Assembly: GCF_964204645.1 (NCBI RefSeq)
Contig: NC_134025.1
Location: forward strand, 5,275,001 to 5,339,000
Reading direction: 5' to 3'
DNA: 64,000 nt
Origin: Tubulanus polymorphus
Taxonomy: Eukaryota; Nemertea; Palaeonemertea; Tubulaniformes; Tubulanidae
Part shown: positions 50,605 through 64,000 of the stretch, in pieces
Position numbering within the stretch: position 1 is the stretch's first letter
How the letters are laid out: every line of letters starts with the position of its first letter
Program-made: the position numbers and the translations under genes
Notes under the pieces: generated by a model
Told to the model about the DNA's origin: nothing
The model's database searches: none
Seen by the model: only the letters and a program-made list of their open reading frames with translations

Positions 50605-51466
50605 TCTCGTGCAATATACGGATTATGCTTTTTAAGCGATAGATTCGGCGGTTGAACCTAGAGATGCTCTTGCATAAATAATTGAAAATGTGTTCCCAGT
50701 TTTGATCGTGAAGATTCATATTGGTTGATATAATCCGAAAAAAAATAATAAATTCTATAAATTCATTTTTCACTGTTATCTTTCTTGAATTTCAATGGAT
50801 TTTTTTTCGTTCGCCCATAATCGAAATGACCCTGATTTGGTTTTGTTGGCTTGACTGGCTCGTGGTTAGTGCCGTGCAGTTATTGTCCAATACGGTTAGC
50901 CTTAAACCTACGGTATAAAGTTTTGTTGAAAACAAAAAATAAATCTACGTGACTACAATGCTTAAATCCTAATCTTGATTAATATCAATTTTCTAAGTGA
51001 AATGGCTGAATTTGCCTTTTGAAACTCTGAAATTGCGTGTCGGGCCCGGCGCCGGCGGACTGCGGAGACCTCATAGGACTGCTCCAACACTATAGCGGAC
51101 GGCTCCTAACAAGTGACCGAAAATTAGTGTGTACCCTCACCAAGGAAGCAGGAAGTAAACAACGATCTGACAGTTCTTCCGAAGGACATTTTTGTTTTGC
51201 GATTAAAACCACTTTCTTGTCGCTGTCCGATAAACCATGCAGCTTTGCTAAGTCTTGAAACAAAGGTATCTTCATTAACCATGAGTTAGACCCCCAGAAA
51301 AGATTCATAATAATACTACAATAGAGATTGTGAGTAAACATTTTGAAGTAACTTTAAAATGAAAAAGAAACTGACTGACTCAGACTGCCGATCCATTTTC
51401 GGTAAAGCTTTAAGTAAATAAACTTCCTCTTGTAGAATTTAAAGGTATAGCCTAATCAAAATAAAG
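50605..51466. other. intergenic region with a short GC-rich island, CCDC181 promoter
   Basis: A GC-rich patch at 51035-51075 (cgggcccggcgccggcggac) stands out in AT-rich DNA. A 73-codon open frame over it has no convincing start or family match. It may be the CCDC181 promoter or 5' UTR, or a fragment of a transposon. Confidence 0.35.
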
Positions 51467-54400
51467 ATGGAATTAGAGACTGTTGGTTATCCGCAGCATG
51501 ATCAGGCGACTGTTGAAAAACAAATAAGCGACGATGAAATCCAGAAAGAATTAGAATGGCTTCTTCAGCAAGATGATGAAAACATTGTCAAACAACAAAC
51601 GGTAGGTGAAAAGTAATTGAAAATAAACTTCATGTGAAATCGATAATTAAATCTTGATTTTGATTAATTTAAGTGCTTTATTAGTGAATGTATTATGGTG
51701 GTCCTCTACATTACAGCATGAATCAGCAGTTGTCAGTAGCGAGGTTATCGATACTCATCCAAGTGGTCATGTCATCAGCAATCACGAGGAACAGGCTGAA
51801 AAAGGCCAGAAAGAAGCAGAAGAGTCAAAGTTCAATCATGACAGTGATTCAGATATCAATCACGACGATGATGAATACATGTTGACCGATGATCAACGTC
51901 AGGCTATGATTGAATTGGACAAAATGAAACAAGAAATGGATTACCCCTGTAAGCAACTGTTTATAAAAGTAGTTGACACGCCAGTTTAAGACTAAGCAGG
52001 TGTCTTATGCATAATACTTTTTATTGGATATATTTGTTGTATCGATACTTAACTTGTATTCTGAATAGTATTCTACAGCATACCTTCACCGCGGATACCA
52101 AAATCAAACAATCTGTCATTTGAATTGAATTTTTTATTCAACCTGTATGATTACTGATTTGGTTAGCCTAGTCAGAATGGAACTGGAGAAGGATTGCCTA
52201 TGTTTTTTAGGTTTTTGGCAGAAAACGGCATGCAGTTGTTTCTTAAATCGCCACAACCAGATTGTAAATATCATTCATAACTATGTAGCGGTAGTTGATT
52301 TGAAATTTTGTTTTGTATTTAATAGATGATGACCCTCCTCCAGAGTATGATGTACGCGAGAGACTCATCCAACTGAATGCTGAACTGGCAAATGCTCCAG
52401 CTCCACCGGAGGATCGAGAATTCAAAGTTGTGTTTAAGGATGATTTAGTTGATTTAGTCGTTCCTCCCCCGGAATATAGCGACGTTGAGGATGAAGGGGG
52501 AAGTGGGGATAAAACTGACAATGATTCACCGGACTCTCACTCCGATAATAACATCAAATCTAATGAAGCTGAAAAACCTGAGGATATTCAAGTTCAGAAT
52601 TTAAGTATTAATGACAATGAAAATAAAACCGATGATTCGAAGTCGGATGACACCCCGACTAAACCTGACGAGAACAAAAAAGTCTTAATTGAAAAAGCTG
52701 GAAAATTCGAACTTGTCAGAGCTGATCAAGTCGAAGCGAATGGTGACGGGTTTGGATTAAGTCCAGAGCTTGAACTTCAAAAGGGGGAAAATCAAGAAGA
52801 CGCCAGTCATTCTTCAATGGTTCCCGAACCGCCTTCAAATCCACGTCCAGCAACAGCGACTGGTTATTCTCGTCGTACAGTTACTCGGACGCCAGTCCGC
52901 GCTCAGTCGGCGAATGCCAGCTCGAGGTCGGAACGAGAATCTTATGCCGAGAATTATCGATCTCCGTACGGTTTGAGCCAACAACAGAAAGATCTGAAAA
53001 AACAGAAGGAGAAGCTTCTCATCGAACGCAAGAAGAAAGAACAAGAACAGAAAATGGAAGAAGAACGTGAGAAACGCGAAGAAAATGAAGCGGCTTTTCA
53101 AGCCTGGTTAGATAATAAGCGCAAAGAAGCAGATATTTCAAAGAAACAAGATGAACATGAGCAAAATGACGAACCGGAAAAGGTGAGTTTTACTGCTGTA
53201 CTTGTACCAAGAAGAATAACTACTAACCGTTTTGACTTCATTTGACACTATGCATGTTTTGTGTATAGGATTTACAATAACAAAATAATTCACTACTTTA
53301 CTTATTTTTGGTGAGTCCTGTTTCGTAGATTTGGAACCTTTTTCATTTGAATTCATTAAGGATTCCTTGTGTTCCATGTCAGTAGGAATATCTGGTGTAA
53401 TCGTGATTCATTGTTTGAAGTAAATTAGAGAAATGATATTTTTAATTCAAGTCCGCATCTGATGGTGATAGCTTTGAAGATGATCATTTCCATGTAAGAT
53501 AAACAAATTGATATTCCAATTGTTCATTAATTGATTGAGAACTTAATGTAGTTTTCCTCTTAATCAGTCTAGATTCAATCCTGTTATCAGTCATGGATTT
53601 ATTAATTAGGGGTTTCAAATATCGAATTTAATTCAGAACTAATATAAATGTAAGTTATATCCACGACTGTATGACGATTTAATCTCTTACATTCTTGCAT
53701 GAATAGATTTGCAAATTCTTATAAGAACTAAGCATTTAGATTAGAAGTGACTGCTTTATGTGTATTACCAGTGAGACTATGCATGAATTTAACATTCTAT
53801 AGCTATTCTTAATTATTGATCTATGGCAAATAATTCAATTATGAAGATCCTGCTGGGAGGATCATGTAATGCGGTAAAATATGTGTCTATGCACGTTGTC
53901 TTCTGACCCCACTTTTGTATATTTCTAAAAACACTCTAATTGTATGTACACTGTGCACATAATTCTGTATCAAATTGCACCTTTTCTAATGAATTTAGAA
54001 AATCCTTGTATTGTGTTGTGATTTAGTACTAAATGCCTAATACAAAATAATTGCTATAATTGTCGAGCACTGATAGATGTGACACATTTTGTCAATTTTC
54101 AGAAAGAAGAAGATGCCCGGCTAGCGTATGATGAATGGCTGAAAGAGAAAAAACGAAAGCAGAAACAGGAACATGAACTAGAACGTCAACGCCAAAGAGA
54201 AATACAGTCGATGTATTTCATCAGAGAACGACAGGAGTGTGACAAAGCTTTCAAACAGTAAGCATTGTTTCATTGAAATTCTATTAATCTTGGTATTAAT
54301 TCCTTGCTCTTATCGTTTTAGAATTCTTTGCTGATATTCAAAATGAATGTGCCGTAACAATTGTTTGTCTGCTTTATTGAATTTAGGTGGCTCAAAAAGA

Positions 54401-54558
54401 AAAATTCCGACAAGCAGAAAGAAATCCAGTCATCGCGACAAAAAGCTCGAATACATTCTTTAGCATCGCGTCGATCGCGCAAGTCACAGGCCCTCGCTAG
54501 AGCTATTAAACAGGCTCAAGCTTTTAGATATGTAGACTATTATGGATATAAGTTTTAG
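51467..54558 (+). CDS. CCDC181: CCDC181, ciliary/flagellar microtubule-binding coiled-coil protein
   Basis: Five exons in frame (51467-51601, 51717-51948, 52326-53182, 54103-54257, 54387-54558) give 516 residues (human 509). Family marks in order: an acidic N-terminus with EIQKELEWLLQQDDEN; REFKVVFKDDLVDLVVPPPE (the KFKDQLVDLEVPP block of the human protein); KKVLIEKAGKFELV; a Lys/Glu/Arg coiled coil with ENEAAFQAWLDNKRKE; repeated AW/EWL-KKK units (LAYDEWLKEKKR, AFKQWLKKKN); and the conserved end FRYVDYYGYKF. CCDC181 binds microtubules and Hook1 and localises to sperm manchette, flagellum and motile cilia. A possible 14-codon cassette exon lies at 53452-53493 in the long fourth intron. Confidence 0.9.
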
Positions 54559-57944
<3,386 letters not shown>

Positions 57945-59354
57945 ATGAATAATGAAAAGCGAAGGAGAGCAAGAGTTCAAGGAGGGTGGTGTCCTCCCAC
58001 AAATGTGCGGTCCGATAAGGATAAACCAAAATCTCAGCCATGCCCAGCATGGACAAATAAGACAGTTGATAATCCACAGAGCAAAAATTTCACATTCGAA
58101 GAACCTGAAGAGGTAATTTGCAATTTGATTGACATATTCTTTATCATTTTTTGTTTTGACAAAAATGATTTGATCTATTCATATTCTGTAGGTAAGAATG
58201 AAGCCACCAGAAAAAGTTTTGAGGTAAATCTTAAAATAGCTGAAGATAATCATAATGCCACTCACTGCAACCGTACTATTTCAGTTGAAAGTATTTCTAT
58301 TGTATTAACTATTCTAGTAAAAGTGGAGTTTATGATCTCAGTGAAACTTCAAATGGGTTATCAAGGTATGATTTGGAAAATGGTGCTTTTCAGAAATACC
58401 GGTTTAAAATAAAAAATCGCTTAAATGTTTGCAATATTATTGAGTATTTTTAGGATTCGTTTATTCACCGATTTTTTTAAATCCGACCAAGCCGATTGGA
58501 TGTTTGAACAGCTCCTCGATGAGCTTCCATGGAAACAACGAAGTCATCGGTTTCAAAGTGAAAAATACTTAGAGCCTCGGTTGACTGCATGGTATGGAGA
58601 ACTTCCATATACATACTCGGGCACAACTCTACAACCAAATCCTGAGGTAAGTCATCTCTAAAACTCATGTACCGGGTTCTGTTATTCAAATACAGAAGGC
58701 TATAAACTGCTTAATTCAGATGATTTGGGACAGATGAAATTGATCGGGTTTATTAGAAATCATATTTCAAATGAAGCGACTAAACGGATTAATTAATTTT
58801 CATATTTTCAGTGGTCACCTGCGCTACAAGTTATCAAACAACAATTAGAAGAGAGAACTGGTTATACTTTTAATTCCATGCTTGCAAATTTATACCGAGA
58901 TGGACATGATAGTATAGATTGGCATTCGGATGATGAAAAATCATTAGGACCAGCACCGGTCATCGCTTCATTGTCATTCGGTGATTCTAGGAATTTTGAG
59001 CTACGAAAGAAACCACCGACGGTCTGTATACACGATTCGAAAAGCATAACGGCAATTCAAAACATTGAATGAATTTCATTTTATAATTCATAATGTAGGC
59101 GGAGAATGGAGACTATACATATATGGAACATGTTAGAGTTCCTGTTACTCATGGCTGTTTGATCATTATGGAAGGAGCTACTCAAGCAGATTGGCAGGTA
59201 TAATTTAAAACATCCGATTAGCTCGATATCGTATATAAGATGTTCTATCTGTAATAGAGATGTATTGTTCTTGCAGCATCGAGTTCCCAAGGAGTATCAC
59301 GACCGTGATCCACGTATCAATCTGACATTTAGAGTAATATACAGTGAATCATAA
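57945..59354 (+). CDS. ALKBH3: ALKBH3, AlkB-type 2-oxoglutarate/Fe(II) nucleic acid demethylase
   Basis: Seven exons (57945-58112, 58192-58223, 58318-58365, 58454-58646, 58812-59021, 59099-59197, 59277-59354) give 275 residues (human 286). The start is fixed by MNNEKRRRARVQGGW, which matches the human N-terminus. The body has LTAWYGELPYTYS, DWHSDDEKSLGPAPVIASLS (Fe ligands His and Asp of HxD), GDYTYMEHVRVP, IMEGATQADWQHRVPKEY (third Fe ligand His) and NLTFRVIY (Arg for 2-oxoglutarate). All catalytic residues are present. ALKBH3 removes 1-methyladenine and 3-methylcytosine from single-stranded DNA and RNA, in nucleus and cytosol, with the ASCC helicase in vertebrates. The donor after 59021 (gtctgt) is weak but is required by frame and homology. 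An aataaa lies near 59632. Confidence 0.93.
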
Positions 59355-60020
59355 CATTTATGAAAAAATGTACGTCGTATTATCTATATTGGTCACCTGA
59401 TAGAAATTGCTTTATGGTTTTAGATTTTATGCGCTAAATTATATGGCTAAATTTTCTTAAATTTCATGTACCGGTATGTAAAAAGATCTGTGATAACCTG
59501 ATTAATTATTGAAACAAACTTAATTAACTTTTCAAGGTCAGATGAATCCAATGGGCAATGGGTGTTATTTCATTTTATGTTTCATTATGTTATTTTTTGA
59601 AGCTTTACTATATTTATGCCTTCAATTATCAGAATAAATTAAAGATCTATAGTGAATATGATTGATGTATTTGTCTATTTAATTATCGGTGTTTACTTCA
59701 TGGAGTGACATGTGTTCAATCTGTCAGAATCATGTTGCGTGTTTGTAAACAAATACGGCCGCACGGAAATTAACGAACCAATCCGAAGATCGCGTGCGAT
59801 GTCGCGAACTGTCAGTGACGTCACTACCGGGATTTACGAGAATTCCCCTAGCCGAAGTGACAAATGACGTCACTACCGGGAATTACCGGAATTCCCTTAG
59901 CAACGTTTATACATGGTTGACACAAATCGAAGGGCATTACTCGATTTACTGAACATAAACTGTATTTAATTCGCCTTCGAAGGCGACGTTGGGGGAAATT
60001 TGGGATTGTATGGCGATAAG
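59355..60020. promoter_or_regulatory. CCDC81 upstream region with duplicated CRE unit and RFX-type half site
   Basis: After the ALKBH3 3' UTR (aataaa near 59632) comes a GC-richer stretch with an ACCAAT box near 59778. A 36-base unit is tandemly repeated at 59816-59851 and 59865-59900; each copy begins TGACGTCACTACCGGGA. AGCAAC (59899-59904), an RFX half site, follows the second unit, about 117 bases before the ATG. Confidence 0.55.
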
Positions 60021-63000
60021 ATGACCGAAGTTATGCAAGGCTTGGTCCATGAGGCCAAACGGTCAAAATTCTCGACGATTGGACCTGATTTAAGCGAAGA
60101 TGGTAAGATTAAGAATAAAAAAGAACAAAATTAGACCTCTCACACTCAACTCAAGTTAATTAAATGACTGAAACTGACTCATGATGTACGACATGTCGAT
60201 ATAGTATGTGATCCTTTCTCGTAGTCTGATTTTGAGTTGACTTAAAAAACTTTTTCGCAATGAGAAATAGAGGTCTACAATATCTAATTACGTTTCAGAT
60301 GTTGTTCATGTATGGCAAAATGTTTCTGAATTTATTGAAAAGCAGATGTCAAATTCTAAGGTAAATACATTTTCTGAAAGCTTTCTCCACTAAAATGAGA
60401 TGAAGATTGCTTAATGTTTAAATCGATATTCTTTATTGAAGGGTGTACACATTCCAGGACTGGGCACATTCTCCTTCAGCCAAAAGAAACTGGATATTGG
60501 CAACAACAAATACATTCTCATCCAACGACCGTTATTCATGCTTTCCGAAAAATTCGCCCAAACTCATGGTCTTAATAATACAAAGCATCATACTCCAGGT
60601 AAAACCTTTAAGAGTTATACTTTGTAACTTTTTAGCAGGTGAATTAATTTGAGGTGGTTTGACTGAGTTACGCCTATAAACTGCTTACACTCCTATTGTA
60701 CATAGGCCTATAATGTATTTAACTGACTTGTGGCGCTTTTATGAATACCTGTACATACTAGGCTTTAAAGAGTATTGATTGACTACGTTTTATGACCACT
60801 AGTCTACTGTTACTGGTGTTGTCTGTCAATTACCACATTCAAACAAAGAAGATATATTATCAAGTTTACTTGGTCAATCACCTTATCTCACCAGCTTGTT
60901 TATTTAATGTCGCCAATCACTGGACATACTATCAAGCAATATCCAATACAAATAAAGGCTAATGTAATATGAATATTGATGAATATCTTTCTCCCATACA
61001 GGCCAAATACCTATAGTTCAGCTGAACTTCTCTGCGCTAGCTGCTGAGAGTCCTTTCGATAGAGATACAGTTGAAAGTTGTGTAAAAGAAGTATTACTGG
61101 CCCTCAATCGGTCTGTGGCATCAAAACGCAATGTTGAGTTTACATTTAATGGTATTGGTCGTCTTCAACTCAAAGAGTCTAAAGTCAAAATGAAATTCTA
61201 CAAGGAATTTCTGAACAGTATGGACGGCTCTGGTCGATTAGTTGAATCTTTGAAGAATGTAAGTAAACTCGTTGTCACTGATATAGCCTATATGACGGTT
61301 GATAAGATATGGATTTCGAATTGAACCATTAATAAATCATGATGATGTATTGTTGAATAAATTTTCAATTCAGAGACCAGGAACATGTGACTCTGTTATG
61401 ACTGACAGACCACTAACTAGATCTAGCAACAATACTTTAATCCTTCCAAGGTAGGTGATTTGATTTCTTTTTTAAAAATATTAATACTTAAAACCATTTT
61501 CACTAGTTAAAAGGTATCCAATTTCCCATCATTATTTAAGAAGATTCAACATCTGTTGTACCTGTAAAAAATCAAACAGTTTCATAGTAAAATCTATTTT
61601 CTTTAGTAGACCAATGTCAAGCCCCACTATGTAAGTTTTATACTATTTATCATAGTTTGTGTCCTTGCTGTCTGTGATTGAATCTATACTGCATTATATA
61701 TAATAATCCCTTAGTTTTACTCTTAACAACCTTATCTATTTGCTGTTCATATAGTCTTATTCATATCTATTCTGGAAATAATTCCGATTCGACCCTTGGC
61801 TCTCATGTTGAATTTCCCTTCTCAGATTCATGTGGAAATTGATAGAATCTAATATCATCGTTTATAACCTGTTGTAAATCTCCTTAAAAAATGCATGATT
61901 TCATATCCCCGAGAAATGATTTCAATTATAAGGTCGACTTGAAGTTAGATTTGTTCGTAACCGATGATGAATTATTTTTTCTGTTAAGGATCTCGCAAAC
62001 TAATGTAAATGAAGATGGTGTAAAACAACAGACAATGCCCACAATTGATGAAGATACTGAACTTGTGCAGCAAACTGCTGAAATATTTCCTGACAATCTG
62101 GATGATTGCACAGCTCAATTGCTTAATGTTGAGCACGAAGAAACTGATCGACCAGGTATATTGAAATATTAGTGGTCAGACTGCATGTGTATTAGGTATT
62201 TATGTATAAGGATAGACCTATTACAAAAGACCTATTTACAACCCCTTTCTTATTTACTTAACTATATTAATGACCTTAATTGGAAATGTTTTACCTTTAA
62301 ACAACTGAATACGTTCACAAATTCTTAACAGTAAATTGTTATTGTTCTTGAAAATAACATTTGTGTAGAATTATTCAATCCTATCCTCTACCCTATACAG
62401 TCTGAAATTAATTTATTCCTATTTACTTTTGCAGAAAGTCCACAATTGAGCGTAGTTGGAAGTGGCCGAAACTCACGAATGGTTGTTCCAATGGCTCAAG
62501 CAACTGCTGTTAGTCTTAATGATGAGATCATTACTGGTAGAATGTCAAAAGCTAGCATACTCAGCAAATCAAGCCCAGCTCCTTTCATGTTTACTGAGGA
62601 AGGGTAGGTTTGATTTGGTCAGGCAAACAAATTGGTCTGATTGGAAAGCTTTAATTAGGCTCTGTTAAAAATTGGCTGGCCTTTGCTGACATACTCGCAT
62701 GTCGGTAGGAATTCAATTTAGTTCCATTTTAAATATTCATTAATCTTTTCTGTTCACCGAGACATGTTTTCAGACTGGGTTCATTGTCTCGCACGCTATA
62801 TTGTTCATCTAACACCCATCGGGTATGAATAAAACATTCGGTCTAAATTGTTTCCACCCGTGGAAGTTTATATTGAACTCGTTGTCAAGGGATGAATAAT
62901 TTATCTAATTGGCGAGTCCTTATAAAGGAAGGGAAGTCAGAAGTTGTTCAGATAGTTATACAACCATCTCTGTATATGTAGAACCCTGTTGCAAAATATT

Positions 63001-63924
63001 TGTCACAATGTCAATGTTTTTGGATTATGGTTGTGATGGTATATTTGAAAGATCATCTACTTCTTCATCGTTTAAGTTAGTCTGATGATTTTCATGGTAT
63101 CGAAAGTCAGTGGATTTATTTATTATTGTGCTTTTTGTTTTTAGTGGTTTAAAGATTCCTTCTCCACCTGCTGAATTGAAGCCATTACTAACACCGAATC
63201 GACCACGAAGTCTATTAGATGAAACAACACGACCTAAAAGTGACATCGCTCATGGATCTAGATTGTTGCCGCTACCGCCCTCTCCGCCTAAATCGGCGTG
63301 CGGACATAGCAATGCTGGACAAGAGCTGTGTTACTTATGCCATCAACGAGAGAAGAAAAACATTCCAGTATCATTTACGGAAGAAAGGGAACAACGCGAA
63401 AAAGAAGAAGACCGACTTCTGCAACAGTATCAACATCTTCAAGATACTGAAGCTATGTTGAAAGATCAGGCTGAACACGTAGCGAGGAGGCACGAAAATC
63501 AGAAAATGGCTGCTTTTAATCTTGGTGTAGCCGAGGGCAATAAGGATAAGGTCAAACAACGCCCAAATTCATTCTATGTAAGTGCATTGAATAATATGTG
63601 TGCGATAAATATATGATAGGTAGTTTGCATTTGGTGTGATGTTTTTTCTAATTTTTATCTTTTAGTCATCATATATATTCCAAAAGCGTCCACTCACTCC
63701 ACCTCGTTATATTAAACAAGATGAATTGCACAAGATGCTTGGTGGTCAGGTAAGTAAGACTGCATATAAAATGTTGTGCAAGCCATTATTCCATTACAAG
63801 GCAATCGCCTTTCATTCATAAAATCATTGATATTCTAGGTCAATGCCAAGCGTGACAAATTTGTTAAAACGAGGGCTGATGAAAAATTCCTCGAGCGTCT
63901 AGAACAAGTTCAGTTAGCTGAAGA
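60021..63924 (+). CDS. CCDC81: CCDC81, centriolar/ciliary protein with two HU-like domains (5' part, runs off the window)
   Basis: Eleven exons are visible (60021-60102, 60299-60360, 60442-60598, 61002-61258, 61374-61450, 61607-61630, 61989-62155, 62435-62603, 63145-63577, 63666-63749, 63839-63924) and end in an open donor, so the gene continues to the right. The N-terminus carries the two HU/IHF-like domains known in CCDC81: VVHVWQNVSEFIEKQM and GVHIPGLGTFSFSQKKLDIG in the first; VEFTFNGIGRLQLKESKVKM with FLNSMDGSG in the second. After a low-complexity linker comes GHSNAGQELCYLCHQREKK, then a coiled coil (RLLQQYQHLQDTEAML) and the conserved AAFNLGVAEG and KRPLTP segments. CCDC81 is reported at centrosomes, and the HU folds are thought to be of bacterial origin. 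Exon 6 is a 24-base micro-exon. Confidence 0.92.
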
Positions 63925-64000
63925 GTAAGTCATTCAATCTACACCAATTCACGTATCTAGGTTTTTCATGGACACGCATTTATATATATGAAATAACCAT

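Noticed and set aside
51037-51258. 73-codon frame over a GC-rich patch upstream of CCDC181
   Set aside because: It opens at a GTG codon, has no splice context and matches nothing; treated as promoter or 5' UTR.

Overview
This window is animal nuclear DNA. The genes are AT-rich and spliced, with GT-AG introns, long AT-rich introns and intergenic spacers, microsatellites and short non-autonomous transposon remnants. Gene content (an arylsulfatase tandem, a MOLO-1-like receptor modulator, an orphan peptide-type GPCR, lebercilin, CCDC81, CCDC181) fits a marine invertebrate bilaterian, most likely a lophotrochozoan such as a mollusc, brachiopod, annelid or relative. The sequence alone does not let me name the species. 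Coding sequences were assembled by hand from consensus splice sites and checked for continuous frame. First and last coordinates mark the coding span; untranslated exons are mostly not resolvable.

Left third (1-15 kb): a small secreted six-cysteine peptide precursor; the mitochondrial RNA methyltransferase NSUN4; two tandem type I sulfatases plus the decayed end of a third; an SLC36-like amino acid transporter on the minus strand; and a single-exon orphan class A GPCR.

Middle (15-45 kb): a 30-exon vinculin-family gene of about 1,497 residues (minus), much longer than known vinculin and lacking its proline-rich linker; LCA5/lebercilin (minus) head-to-head with an SH3BGR-family gene (plus) whose tail carries 15 near-identical copies of a 21-residue acidic/basic repeat; then UPRT (minus) head-to-head with ABCB7 (plus). 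From memory of the human genome, LCA5-SH3BGRL2 and UPRT-ABCB7 are also neighbours in human, so both pairs may be ancient conserved divergent units.

Right third (45-64 kb): a MOLO-1-like membrane protein, a small secreted protein with two LDL-receptor class A modules, an unrecognised 506-residue single-exon ORF, CCDC181, a 155-bp (AT)n tract with transposon debris, the DNA/RNA demethylase ALKBH3, and the 5' part of CCDC81, which runs off the right edge.

Three of the genes (LCA5, CCDC181, CCDC81) encode ciliary, flagellar or centriolar proteins. The LCA5/SH3BGR and CCDC81 promoters share CRE sites (TGACGTCA) close to an RFX-type half site (AGCAAC), which would fit ciliary gene regulation. Otherwise the neighbours are functionally unrelated, as expected in animal genomes.
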